The position numbers were made by a program, and so were the translations under genes. Below are positions 49,203 through 61,690 of a DNA stretch of 64,000 nt, in pieces (within the stretch, counting starts at the first letter, position 1; each line of letters opens with the position of its first letter). The stretch spans positions 17,782,456 to 17,846,455 of the forward strand of contig NC_051095.1 in NCBI RefSeq assembly GCF_901709675.1. The letters are read 5' to 3'. Below the pieces are notes generated by a model. That model was given only the letters and a program-made list of their open reading frames with translations, did no database searches and was not told the DNA's origin. The DNA is from Syngnathus acus. Lineage: Eukaryota > Chordata > Actinopteri > Syngnathiformes > Syngnathidae.

Positions 49203-51039
49203 CTCTAATCTATAGATGTGGGCCATTTGCTGGTGATGTTTGCATTAAACAATACCTGGGACCAACAGCAAAACGATCTTACTTTTTAAAACTCATAGAG
49301 AGAGAGCATACGGTATATCCTCTTTTTCTCTATGCTTCTGTTCCCTGCTGTGCTTTCATTAAATGTCAATCACAACTACCTTCAGTGAAGCTGAAGCAAT
49401 CAATATTACTGTGTTAGTTACCATGTGATAGGTGAACTCTAATTGTGGGCAACATTGGGTATACTGGTCCTCTCTGGGATAGTTCATGCTCCGAATACAA
49501 TTTGTTGAAGCAGAACAAACAAGGAATCTAATTGCCTTCTACAATATTTTAGAATCTCTCTTGCTGATGAATACAGAATATTCAGGGTATATACGACTGA
49601 GACTTTATTCTAATTTTGACCATCAAGTGGAATTTTTGCCGTCTACAAAATTCATTATTTCATTATTCACATTCATTTATTTTCTGATTTCATTTTAGTG
49701 TTCTTTCTTTTATTAAATAATTTTCACAGACGACACCTACGGGGAAACAACCACCCTAACCTTCAATAATAGCACACCCATTACTGTACATTGTTGAATG
49801 TAATAAGCAAATGATGGTTGCTGCTGGTGCTAATAGTGCTGTAAGGTTATAGCTGTCAGTGATCGTATCCAGTAGTGATTATTACGGGCAGGACTCTCCC
49901 CACACCCATCCTCCAGGACCCATAAAGACCACCCTGAGCTTTTGTTAAGGCAATCAAGATATGCATGGACTTTAGTTTCCAAAGCCAAATGGTGCAATTC
50001 AACCCTGACCTCCCTTCAGCGTAAAATGAATTGAGACTGAATTATTCTCCTCCAGTTACTTTGCCATGCACCACCGCCATAAAGAGCAGTCACTCTAATT
50101 TCCTCTGACAAATCGTTAAACAGCTCCGGCACTAATGTGTCACTTCATTTCCACTCAGGCTATTTTAGTAAAAGTCTAGTATCCAAACATGCTGTTCATC
50201 ACGTATGAATACAGTTTCCTTACACAGTATGGTATTTAGCTATATTTCGCAACACCTCAGTCATAAAGTCAATTTAGTTCACATTACACCTATGACAATG
50301 ACAATTCTGAGTCCAAAAAGGTACAAGTTTCCAATATACGTAAATAATCTTTGATTTTTACTGCTTAAACCTAGCTGTCAAAATTTTCTGCTACCCAACA
50401 CAACACAATGCATTGAATTGGTCCACTTGAGTACAAAATATTATATGCAGATTTGACAGTGACAATTTGAAAGACCACTGATTTACTTCATGTAGGCTAC
50501 ATAAAATGACACAACACATCATAAGATGACATAAAATAACAACATATAACACCTAAAAGTTTGTTCTTTGATCTCAGTAAATAAATAGGCTTCTTAATTA
50601 TGTGTCAGAGTTTTTTGTTTCAAGACAAATTGAAATTTCTGTTTTTGGAAATATGGGGGGAAAAATCAGTCATGTTCAGACAGGCTGTGTACACATGTAC
50701 AGGATTGTCACACACGCTTAATCATTTTTAGAGGTGGGGGTGAAGAAAAGCCAATCTTCCTTCTGTGTCTGTCGTCTAATGCAGCTCTAAGACCATTAGG
50801 ATCGAACCATGGCAAAGACTCAGAACAAGTCTTTTGTTCAATGGATGTTTGTGTGTGAGCGATAACAAGATTGAGTCGCTTTCATGATGAACAATGAGGC
50901 TATGAATAATCCACTGACAGTGGACTAGTCTGGCAAGGCAACAACAGGAGAGCCCATGAGTTCAGATGACTTCAGGATGGAAATTATGTCGCAATAAAAT
51001 TACAAAGAGAGACTCAGGGATTAATCATTATTTCTTCTC

Positions 51040-51094
51040 CTCCTCCTACTACTACCACCACCGCCACCACTACTACTACAACTACTACTAATAA
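51040..51094. repeat. trinucleotide-rich (CTC/ACT/ACC)n patch
   Basis: CTC units pass into TAC/CAC and then TAATAA triplets. Imperfect microsatellite. Confidence 0.8.
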
Positions 51095-52495
51095 TAATGT
51101 TGGCATAAAGTTCTAATGGCATTGTGATAATTATCAAATGTGTGAAAATCAGACAGACATGTAATTTTGAGGTAATCTTTCATTCAAATTCATGCCAGTT
51201 CTCGAGGGAAGCAATGTAGCATTCAATTCAGGTACTATTGACCAAGGGAAATCCAATTTGGTCCGCTGGCGAGATTAACCCAAAGTCCGGCTTTATGCTT
51301 CTGTAGACACCAAAGTATTTGTCCTCCAGGTTGTAGACTGAGGCCCCTAGCTGGAATCACTTCCCCAAAGACTTAAATCACTGGACACTGAAAGTAACTG
51401 CTAGGTCGGCCCTCATTGGCTTTTGTAATTGGCTTATGTGATGGACATAAATCTCTCCCATTTTCACTTTGAGCCTTTAAGATTAATCAGCAGACAATCT
51501 CCACTTCTTTGTCATTGTTAGCGACTGACTCGGGTTATGAACAGAAAATAAACAATCCAGATGCATGGCTCTAATATTCTCTTGAACACATTAGTTTTCT
51601 AGTCTATACAATTAAATAATCCTGATACAACACGCAGTAGGAAAACCAATTTGAGAATTTACAAATCACATTGTTGATTGTAAAAAAAAGGGAACTCATG
51701 ATATTCACGGTAGCCTACATATTATCCTCTGTTAAACTTTCTCTGGATTGATTGTAATATTGACGTTTAAAATGCAATATTAGCATGTGTCTCACAGCAA
51801 CAATTTGACTTTGCCATAAAATTGATTTGCCAAGATGCTCTACAGCCATAACTGGTCTGCTGTTGCATAGCTGACGATTCAATGATTGTGTTGTACATAA
51901 ATGTCTGAGAGTTGACTATGAACACATACCTGCCCACCCCTGCTCAAAACAACTGGTCTGTGGTGTAATTTTTGAATGCACATACTGTATGTTGGCCATG
52001 TCGGACCTGATAACATTCAAAGTCACTAAGGTGCTTTGTAAGTAATAAAAGTCAACATGTCATAAGATCGGTTGGGAATCACTGCCAGTCAGGAGGGTAG
52101 CCAATATCATTGAATATTGGCAATGCAGATTGTTGTATTATTACATAGACGCCTGTGTACTACTCTTAAAGAATGACTGTTTTCTGAATCAGAACACGTT
52201 GCTGCACTCCAGTTGGATGATTAAGGGATGGCTGTTGATCATTACCACTTCACACAGATTGTGCAGTCTCTGGCATCACTCCCTACTCTGTCATCGGGAC
52301 ATTCACTTTTAATTGTTGGTTGTGGGAAAAAAAGGACTTATGCAGGGCTTGATTGTTAACAACACAACACCCTCATGAGTTTATGCAGGCAGCATGCCTG
52401 ACTGCCAGCATCGTGACACATTGAGCTAGAAAACTGGAAGTGTAACCACTCTAGTTTTTAAACATGCATGCTCATTTGATCAGAAAGCATTAGAG

Positions 52496-52614
52496 TTGTG
52501 TGTGCGCGCATGTGTGTGTGTGCGTGTATAAGTGCGTGTGCGTGCGTGTATGTGTGTGTGTGTGTGTCTGAGCGTGCGTGCGTGCCTGTGTGGTTGCATG
52601 CGCGCACGTGTGCT
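52496..52614. repeat. (TG)n/(CG) alternating purine-pyrimidine tract
   Basis: About 120 bases of TG, CG and TA steps such as TGTGTGCGCGCATGTG. Such tracts can adopt Z-DNA under supercoiling. Confidence 0.9.
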
Positions 52615-52899
52615 TTTTCACATTCTCCTTTAACTAATTACATCATCGACACACCTCTATAATTTGTTTACAAGAAAACTTTGCTGGTCATGTATGCGAA
52701 TGCAAATGTTTGGAGAATGTCTTTTAAGCATACTGTATGTCGACTTGTCCATGGAGCATAACCAGAGATGCATTAAAGATAATGATCAGATCACTTTTGC
52801 TTTCCACTCATTAAAAATAGACCCAATTTTCCTTCACTTTGACCTGCATATTCACTAATATTCGCTAATGGGTACACTTGCCTGACTTGTGTGGGATCC

Positions 52900-53074
52900 A
52901 TTCCTGCTCAGTGATGGTGGATGTGGTTGTTTGTCTCTCCATGTGCCCTACCCTACGACTGGCTGGCAACCAGTTCAGGGTGTATTCTGCATTTAGCCCG
53001 AGGTCAGCTGGGATAGGCTCCTGCACCCGCCATGACCTTGCATAGGTGTTGAAAATGGATGGTTAGATGGGTGG
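52900..53074 (+). repeat. tRNA-derived SINE, 3' fragment
   Basis: GGTTGTTTGTCTCTCCATGT, GCTGGCAACCAGTTCAGGGT, GGGATAGGCTCCTGCACCC and a final AAAATGGATGG match the tail half of the SINE family in forward orientation. The promoter head is absent. Confidence 0.8.
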
Positions 53075-53940
53075 CGTTTTCACACATTGCCTGCTTCTCA
53101 GTCTCTAGAGCTCTCTGAAATAAAGGTGCATACTTTACAGTGAGAAAGATTTGCTGGGGAGTTCCAGTGGGTCCTTTTAACTTTTTCAATATTTTACATC
53201 TAAGCATCAAATGGACACCATGCACCATGTGGAATGAAGCTGAAAGGCTTGGCTCGACATTTCTCACTCACACTGCTTAAATAATCCATGGACACTCTTA
53301 ACGTGGCCGCAGACAACTGAAACAGACTTATTAAGTTTTAATAAAAAGCACAACGATAGTCTATTACTAAGAACGGATGTGTGAATTATACATAAATTAT
53401 TAGGCTATAGTCTTGTTTGGCAAGCCAGCGCCTTTGGAGACTTTTCATGCATTTGCAGAGTAAAACATTTCGAGCTCTATTGTTGTCGTTGCTGACAGAG
53501 AAACCAAGTGCTTTATTTCTAATCTAGATACATCTAGAAAAATGCAAAATGTGTCACACTAACAAAACTGTGTCATGGCTAATCGTGTTTGTACAAGTTT
53601 TAGCAGTGGGGGTGGAAAACAGTTATAGGTCGTCAGAAACTTGCGAGGATGAATAAATGTGATGACGGGCTTTAATTATGTGATTGCTAGCTTGGAAATT
53701 ATATCAGTGAAAATAGACAAGACCCCAGTGGGGAGTGGAACTAACTCCCACACCCTTCAGTGGGAAAATGACAGGTATTTCCTAGTGGGAATTTGATTCT
53801 GCCTGTGGAGTCTATTTGCAATTGATTGATTTTGTGCGCAAACGAAAAGTGTCAATCAATCAATACCTTGAAAGTGGGGATCTGGATTAAAATAAGTGAT
53901 TTGGCTATACGTACATACTTATATTTGGGTACATTATAGA

Positions 53941-53999
53941 TACACACACACACACGTATATGTGATTTGTATATATATGTTTGTATATATATAATATAG
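53941..53999. repeat. (CA)n/(TA)n microsatellite
   Basis: ACACACACAC followed by TATATATGTTTGTATATATA. Confidence 0.85.
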
Positions 54000-54937
54000 A
54001 ATTATATAACTATAGCATGTGTACCAGTTCCAATTTAAAGTCCATTAAATATAAAAAACAAAGTTCACAGCTTTGATCATCAACTCTATGTAACTGTGCC
54101 ATAAAACACAAGCCCAACATCAAAAAGAAATATTAGGGTTTTCATAAAAAGTAATACAATAATTACTTCCCTGTTAACTAAATAAATTCATGACTAAATT
54201 GGTTAATTTAGCTACTTTTTTTTGGGGGGGGGGGCTGAAATGAGTAACTACAAGTTATTACTTTTCAAAGTAATTTGAGAAACATTGCGGATAAATGATG
54301 TGTGAATGTGCCTTTAACTTTCTCCAACTTGTGTCATACTGGGCTGGGTATATTGCATGGCACTGTGGATGCAGCTGGATGCCGACCAATTCATAGGAGA
54401 TTAAAAATGTGATATAAGCTGATACAAGCAGCTGTGTCTTTCATAATTGGGAATTGGGCCACCACAGGTAGAAATTACTACTCAGGTAATTAGTTTATAC
54501 CAACGGTAGCAACAATGCCCTGTGCTCTGCTCTCAGTGGGTATCCAAGGTGCGTGTGTAATTAAAACTGCCTATAATCTGTATGGACAATAGCCTGCACT
54601 CTGCATGTAAATGAATCCCCTGATGGTGTGAATGTTATGATTTGGTCATAAGACATAGTAACAGTAACTGGGGACACTTTTTGTGATGGGCTCACACCAG
54701 TCAGGACACAAGTCAAACTGTTGACGCTCTGACCCAAGAGCACTTGGTGGACATTAGTTCATTATTGGATTAATACTCATTACTCAAGAGTGAGGCAACA
54801 ACACTTAACTGTTAATAGGGTCTCTGGTCTTAAAGCTTTTGTCTCATATCTTTTCTTGGACCACACTTAAACTGTTTCACATTCATGTCTGTAGGGACAT
54901 TAGGAACACAATCAAAGCAGCATCCATGATAGTTTCC

Positions 54938-55130
54938 TCCACAGAAGGTCTGGCCGTCATGGTGAACGACTGTTTAGCACTTCTCCCTCTTAGTTCAGAG
55001 GTCATGGGTTCAAATCTGGGCTCTGGCCATCCTGACTCAAGAATGCATATTTTTTTCTGTGCCTCTGTGGGCTTTTTTCGCAGATACTCTGCTTTCCTGT
55101 CACATTCCAAAACCATGCATGTTCGGTCGA
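54938..55130 (+). repeat. decayed tRNA-derived SINE, head half
   Basis: CTGTTTAGCACTTCTCCCTC is the A-box side and GGGTTCAAATCTGGG the B-box side. CACATTCCAAAACCATGCAT and GTTCGGTCGATTAA match the SINE body. It is highly diverged and its tail cannot be followed. Confidence 0.7.
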
Positions 55131-55479
55131 TTAAATACTTTGAAGTCAGAGTCAGCTGACTACACCCGAAAAGCTGACTACAGCCTGAATAGCCAGTGGC
55201 GGGACACCAGACAGCAGATGGGCACAAACCTTCAGATCCCTCGCATTGATCAGATCCAGCAGCCTTGTTCTAGTCTATTTTCTACCGTTGTCTTCTCCTA
55301 TGGACACTCTCTCCTCTATCACTGTCATGCAAGAGCTTGTTACTTCAGGGGAACGGAAATAAGGTCGGGAAATGTCATGAACAACACTTGAGGGTAGAAT
55401 ATACATGTGCAGTTATGGTTTGTCTAACGGAAGCAACTGTGACCAAGAAGGACACTTCCTTTCTGTTCACATTTCTACA

Positions 55480-55765
55480 GAGTGACAGCACATACTGGAA
55501 GTATTGAAGACAAACTTAGAGGCCAGATCAAGATAGTTTGGACGTGTGCATAGCAGGAGAAGTGAATGAATTTGTAGAAGAGTGTTAGACAAGGGGCTGC
55601 CGGGTAGGAAGCAAAGGGAAAAAGAGAAAGACCGAAAAGGAAATTTATGGATGTGAGACTTGCAGGTGATTGAGGTAAGAGCAAAGATGCAGAGAATAGT
55701 CAAAATGGAAGAGGATGGTGGACTGTGGTGACCCCTGTATAGGGTTAAACTGAGAGGAAAGAACA
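55480..55765 (+). pseudogene. decayed LINE reverse-transcriptase C-terminal remnant (RTE-like)
   Basis: Plus-strand translation gives fragments such as RPKRKFMDVRLAGD and, in shifted frames, KDAEN and GRWW/DP-like pieces, broken by several stops. They resemble the carboxy end of RTE-type LINE proteins found in fish (a GKRKRGRPKRRFMD-like block). Only this short weak piece remains; the class call is tentative. Confidence 0.4.
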
Positions 55766-58130
55766 AGATGGTAGGGTTTGGATCTGGTAAACCCAGATCA
55801 AACTACGTTTGAATCACAAGATATGTAGCAGGATGGCAGCTACGTAAGTGTGAAAAAATACAGCATACAGGCTATACATCAATTTACCAATTTATAAAGC
55901 AAGTGTGCTCATAGCACCTGTGAATAAAAATCACAATTTCACTTTTAGAGTTGTGAGCAACAGCAAAAATTTTCAACTTTCCTCTCTTTCTATAGAATTC
56001 ATTTCACCGCATGGAAGAAGGCAGACAATTATCAGACAGCAGCATGTCTAGATCCAAAGCCCACAAGCATGTCGGGGTGATGAGGGGAAAGAAAAGTGGG
56101 ACAGTTTCGGTGGGATATTTTGGGAGCCTTAACAATGGAAACCCGTACCATGTAAAACTAACTGTAATACCATACAGCTTGGTAGAAAATAGGATTTCCA
56201 TTTACAGAGTACAGTCTGTCAGTTTGTAGTGGAGAAGGCTGTATCAATCACAATGTGTCCGTATCCTGGATTAGGATTCAATGTAATGAGCAATATTTTA
56301 ATTCTGTACCACTGTAAACAACTTAAAAAAATGTATCTTGCATGCAGTAGTTTGTCAATTATATACAGTTAATATGTGTTTACTTGCTCGTCAATGTATT
56401 TACAGTATATACTGTTTCTGTAGAGTGTTTACGCAGACTTGTCTTAACATAGTAACCATGTTTCCCAAGAGCTCTGTCACACTCAAATCAGACTAACAAA
56501 ACAACGGGACAGGTGCTGCTTGAAGATACTGACGGTGCCATTAAGTATTTAACAACAATGGCATACCGCCAAGGATCTATTCCTATTCTTGTTTAACCTA
56601 CTTATCACGGTGTAGATGCTGATGTTTATTATAGCGGTTCCATGTTTAAAACATTAGCTAACATTCCCATGTCTTTTCCTACCACATACAGTATGTCTCC
56701 GTTGGGGATGGGCCTGACAGATAAAAAGAAAAGTTTGTAGTGATCAGATATGGATGCTCAATACACTCCAAAGCATTTTACACAGTAGTTTGTTATAATT
56801 GTACTTCACTGTCTTAATGGTGTCTCCACCATGTTTATTCTAAAGAAGTTTAGAATAAAAATGTGTCTGTGCTTATATTTGATGGTGGAATTACTTTCCG
56901 ATCCAGACACCCTATGCACCACAAATGATGATGAAATTGTTTCAGCCAAAAGACAGTTTTTGTATACGTTAGATTGCTCCAAGTGAGAAGCTTTCACTTG
57001 GGACAACCTGCATTTGTTGTACTTCAACACAACAAGGTGCAAGGGGAAAGCGAGATTGTGAAATTAGTGGGGCCTCACCTATCCCCTCCTCCTCAAAGTC
57101 ACTTGCTTACATACTGTGCTCCCACACCAATCATCATCTTAGCGGATTAAGCTGTATTTGTATTTGAAGATTGCATTGCGTGTTGCCATCAGCCTTTCTA
57201 TCCTGACAGAGACCATGAGCGAGAATATCAACTTTTGCAGCATTATGCACGTTGCATTGATCACCGATCCATCATAAAATGCTGTGATTAAATATGAAAT
57301 CTGGAAGCAAGTGAATGACCTCAAACGTCCTCAAACGACAAAACAATCCAGTAGACAGGGACAGACTTTTTAACCCATGGAAAGATATCCTGATTATGAA
57401 GGTCAATCATATTTAAATGCCTACAAACCCAAACTGGGAAATGATACCATTTGTACAAAAGACAATGGATTTAACGTTGGTTGAAGTGCAGGTGGAGAAA
57501 CTGACTTTCTTTTTGTGCGTAAGTCTTGTCACACTGTAAAATACTGTGTTCAAACCCAAGTTTTATTGCTGAACTAAAATTGTTATTATTATATGTTTCA
57601 GTCCTTGTACAATCTGTCAAATTTAGCCCTCAGAGATATAATCATTGGTGTCCTATAAAAAAAAAGAAGAGCAAATTGTCTTCTGATATGACCTTGCAAG
57701 GCCACAACTTTGATCAAACAAAAAAACAACCTCTAAGTCCAATACTAAAAGTAGGGGCAAAACTGACCACAGATGCCGTACCACTGGTGTCGTAAAAACA
57801 TAAAGGCAATTGGGCTGTTTTTGTCCCGATTTTGCTCCTTCCCCACCCACCAAGGATAGCAAACGCCCAATAATCTCGTTTTGTAACATTATCCTATAAT
57901 ATTATGTTTTGTTCTTAAGTCTGTTGAGTGGATTTCTCCTCGATCATAGGGTCCGAAATGAGTTGGTGCATAAAAGGTGACGGCTCCTGAGCCGTTTGAC
58001 TGTGTGGACTGTGATGTGAATGAAATATCACCAATCAAAGAAGTGCCCTGTCTGACTAACAAAGAGTAAAATCAAACTACAGTATGTCCTACCCAATGTT
58101 TTTTTTTGTGTGTGTAACGTTCACATCTCA

Positions 58131-58330
58131 AAGTCAAAGTCAAAGTCAAAGTCAGCTTTATTGTCAATCCCTTCATATGTCAAGACACACAAAGAAACCG
58201 AAATTCCGTTTCCACCATCCCACGGTGACGAGACATACAAGTAGGCGACACAAAACAAAAACAAGAATGCCCAAACCATAAATAACAAATAATAAATAAA
58301 ATAAAATAAAATAAAATCTCTGGTATTCTT
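58131..58330 (-). mobile_element. LINE 3' end fragment with tandem-repeat tail
   Basis: On the minus strand the sequence ends TTGACAATAAAGCTGACTTT and then (GACTTT)n, four to five units at 58131-58155. This layout, a poly(A)-signal-like AATAAA followed by short tandem units instead of poly(A), matches the LINE end at 63171. A (TAAAA)n run lies at 58290-58316. The coding part is missing, so this is a 5'-truncated copy. Confidence 0.65.
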
Positions 58331-59377
58331 CAGAAACGCTCAGCACCCGTCAATGCATACCCCAAAGTATTTGCTCGTCTTCGTGTTTGTGAGTGTTCTG
58401 CCTCGGTGGGCTGAATACTAGATGGGTGGTAGAGTTTTTGTGTCTGTGGCATTTTATGTTGATATTATTGGAGTAGACCAATGACTGATTTTCTATCTTG
58501 ATGTGTGGTGTCAATCACAGACAATACCATCTTTTAAAATTAGAAAATCCTTATGTCCATATCGGGCCTGACCCCCTCAGCACCCCCTGTAGATGCAAAT
58601 GCTGATTTGAGGACATGGAGCAAAGAAATATCAGCAGTAAAAATATTAATGGTGAAATTAACATGACATGCTGCTTGATGTACTGTTAATTCCTTCAATA
58701 TTGGCTCATTCCAAACAGAAATTTGATTTCCCTGCAAAGATTTTCTGTGTTTACGTTATGGGATTGTATGTCATTTAGAAAAGCATTAAAATACGTGAGG
58801 AGTAATTAAAATTGTCAAAGGGAATCAGTGTTTCATGTCAGCTGTTAATGAATAAGTATCAAAGGCTGGTTTGTCTAATTGTAATCATGTCAGCTCAGGG
58901 GAGGATGTGATACGTCCTAATGTTTATGATACGAAATGCAGCCCAATAACCCAATTCGGTCTCTTTTAGGCTCAGACTGTACCTTGCAGATTACATTATA
59001 TAATGATTTGTCATTCACACTTAGAATTTGTGGTTATTTTCTCACTATCTGTATTTACTTGATTGTATTACGCACTTCTTTAATACTAATGGTAGTCACT
59101 TCTCAGAAAACCTCATAATTTATTAGGAACATTTGAATATTATCGTCTTCAAAAAAAAATTAGGCTATCGTATCACAACATCATACAATTGGTACATCTA
59201 CCTACCTAATCAAGCGATTTTTTCATTTCTTTATTTAACTCCTCTTAGTTAACACTGTTGTCTTCTAACACATGGATATACTATGGTGGATGAATTCAGT
59301 GAGTGTCTTGGTTTCTTGTCATTTTGAGTTTAGTATTCAATTTACTTTATCATTGTTAGCAACCGCCGTGAGAACGC

Positions 59378-59480
59378 GCTAGGGGTGGAACAGTATTAAA
59401 CTGAACCGGAAAACCGAAGTTCAAATTACATTGGTTCAACTACTTCTTATGTCATCCTGAACCGCGGTGCACACGTCACA
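59378..59480. mobile_element. possible DNA-transposon terminal fragment
   Basis: GCTAGGGGTGGAACAGTATT, ACTGAACCGGAAAACCGAAG and CTGAACCGCGGTGCACACG recall the AGGGGTGTAACGG-type ends with repeated GAACCG of a fish DNA element. No partner end or target duplication was seen. Confidence 0.3.
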
Positions 59481-59631
59481 ATTCTGAGGAGCACTTGAAA
59501 GCAACATAACTCAAACCCCAGTTGACGGCAATGACGGACAAGCCCAAACGAGCAGCACTGCCAGCCACATTCGGGTCGGCCGTTCTGAAGACATTTTGGA
59601 TTTTAATAATAATACTAATAATAATAACAAT

Positions 59632-59954
59632 ACCGGTTAGCACTGGTTCGAGTCTGGCTTCGGCCTTCCTGTGTGGAGTTTGCATGTCCCCCCCCCGTGA
59701 TTGCGTGGGTTTCCTCTGGGTACTTTGATTTCCTCCCACATTCCAAAAACATGCGTGGTAGGCCGATTGACCACTCCAAATTGCCTGTAGGGGCGATTGT
59801 GAGTGTGAATGGTTGTTCGTCTACGTGAACCCTACGATTAGCTGGAGACCAGTTCAAGGTGTCTCCTACCTACTGCCTAAAGTAAGCTGGGATAGGCTCC
59901 AGCACGCCCACAACCTTCATGAGGATGAGCGATTCACAAAATGGATGGATGCAT
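59632..59954 (+). mobile_element. tRNA-derived SINE, nearly complete
   Basis: The head begins near GGTTAGCACTGGTTCGAGTC, which merges the A- and B-box region through a deletion of about 30 bases. The body follows: CTGTGTGGAGTTTGCATGTC, CCTCCCACATTCCAAAAACA, TGGGATAGGCTCCAGCACGC, ending AAAATGGATGGATG. Forward orientation; about 20% diverged from the 28519 copy. An AATAATAATAAC run precedes it. Confidence 0.85.
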
Positions 59955-60440
59955 AAAATATATATGTAGTTAAGTCACACAGTGAGTAAGATTTATGAAT
60001 TAAAGTGCTATTTTCAGTAGTAAAGGTTAATTAATTTGTAAATAATTTGATAATTTCATTAATTTTCATGTACATTTAAACCTTAAAAAACATTTTGCCA
60101 CTTTCTATCAACAGAAAGTGACAGCACATGGGTCACCCTGTTTTGTGGGTTTGAAAGTTTGGTCAGTTTGGTGCACAATTCCTGTAAGGACTAGGCTCAG
60201 ATACAGACATTTTTTTTCTGGAACATTATAGCTATCAATAACACATCGTAAAATCTGTATTATGCAAGGTTTTATAGGTCAAACTTAAAAACAAAAAATT
60301 TATTTCTCAAAAACATGATTTTCCAGAGATAAAGAAATCTAATAAATCTAGGGAGGTATAAAACCATCTCTGATTAATATTTTCTGTTGACCAGCGTAAT
60401 CTGTTAAACGTTATTAAGACAACAATACCAGGAGGAGGAA

Positions 60441-60453
60441 CACACACACGCAC

Positions 60454-60548
<95 letters not shown>
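60441..60548. repeat. (CA)n microsatellite, 108 bp
   Basis: CA dinucleotides, nearly pure except for two CGCA steps near the left end. One of the longest perfect repeats in the window. Confidence 0.97.
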
Positions 60549-60549
<1 letters not shown>

Positions 60550-60919
60550 TAAATGCTTATATACTGTATTTGAAAAACAAAAAATTATAACTGACAATGT
60601 CCATAGGTGCATAGACAGTGGCTGATGAAGCACGACTGCAAGCTTCAGGCATTAACACACAAATCTCTCCATCTGAATAGCGTGAAACATTGCTGCAATG
60701 TTTCCTACACCGAATACACAGTAGCTCTAAGGGACTGAACAACAGAGGTGCTTTGCTTTACAGATTCATGGCTGATGATATAAGTAGCTCGAGTGTCTGG
60801 TGCAAGGCTGTTTGCACTTTAGCTCCCATTATACATGTCTGTTGAGCTGCTAAATGATAAGAGAATTTAAATGTAAAAGGGATAAAATATACAGTTTTTC
60901 ATACTCTATATATATGCAC

Positions 60920-60923
<4 letters not shown>

Positions 60924-60986
<63 letters not shown>

Positions 60987-60988
60987 AT
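60924..60988. repeat. (TA)n microsatellite abutting a SINE tail
   Basis: About 28 TA units followed by GTATGTATATAC and then directly by the CATCCATCCA tail of the next SINE. The repeat may have grown from the SINE insertion site. Confidence 0.93.
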
Positions 60989-60989
60989 A

Positions 60990-61322
60990 CATCCATCCAT
61001 TTTCTACACCGCTTGTCCCCACAGGGGTCGCGGGCGTGCTGGAGCCTATCCCAGCAGTCATCGGGCAGTAGGCGGGGGATACCCTGAACCGGTTGCCAGC
61101 TGAGCGCAGGGCACACAGAGATGAACAACCATCCGCACTCGCACTCACACCTAGGGGTAATTTGGAGTGCTCAATTGGCCTACCAAGCATGCTTTTGGGA
61201 TGTGGGAAGAAACCGGAGTGCCCGGAAAAAACCCACGCGGGCACGGGGAGAACATGCAAACTCCACACAGGGAGGGTCGGAGGTGGAATCGAACCGGCAC
61301 CTTCCTAACTGTGAGGCTGACG
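60990..61322 (-). mobile_element. tRNA-derived SINE, head truncated at a Gypsy junction
   Basis: Very similar to the 28519-28880 copy in the same orientation, with B box GGTTCGATTCC on the minus strand. The match stops at GAGGCTGACGT (61322), where the A-box head should follow; from 61323 the DNA codes for a Ty3/Gypsy integrase instead. Either the SINE was truncated during insertion or recombination joined the two. Confidence 0.88.
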
Positions 61323-61690
61323 TGGCCAACGATGGGGGAAGACATCCTAGACTACATCCGGACGTGCCCTACCTGCAATAGGAATAAGACATCTAATCAG
61401 CTGCCAGCCAGCCTACTCCAACCCTTGCCCGTGCCTCACCACCCTTGGTCTCGTTCATCAATTGACTTTGTCACAGGTCTTCCTCCGTTCGAGGGGAACA
61501 CGGTGGTCCTCATCGTGGTGGACAGATTCAGCAAGATGGCGCATTTCATCCCTCTACTGAAGCTGCCCACAGCCAAACAAAACGCTCAGATTCTGCTCCG
61601 GGAGGTGTTTCAATACCATGGGCTCCTGCGGGACATCGTTTTCGACCAGGGCCCGCAGTTCACCTCAACCTTCTGGGCCGAGTATTGTCG
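61323..61690 (+). pseudogene. Ty3/Gypsy LTR-retrotransposon integrase fragment
   Basis: The frame gives a W-P-T-M start, CPTCNRNK (the last two Cys of the HHCC zinc finger), IDFVTGLPPFEGNTV with the first catalytic Asp, VDRFSKMAHFIP, and FDQGPQFTS with the second catalytic Asp. These are in the order of the Ty3/Gypsy integrase core. The catalytic Glu part is missing: after FWAEYCR, near 61690, similarity stops. About there another frame reads YAHNALP, like a later conserved Gypsy block, which points to an internal deletion. No LTRs or pol neighbours are present, so the piece is dead. Confidence 0.85.

Larger units (their letters stand above)
47416..52495. other. intergenic DNA, almost nothing recognised
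   Basis: Holds the hAT terminal fragment at 49140-49202 and a trinucleotide-rich patch at 51040-51094. The rest is AT-rich unique-looking sequence with no supported exon. Confidence 0.55.
53075..58130. other. intergenic DNA with old repeat remnants
   Basis: Contains the CA/TA repeat, a T7G12-like run near 54218-54233, a decayed SINE and an RTE-like LINE remnant. No supported exon; short frames such as 56011-56229 have no recognised domain. Confidence 0.5.
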
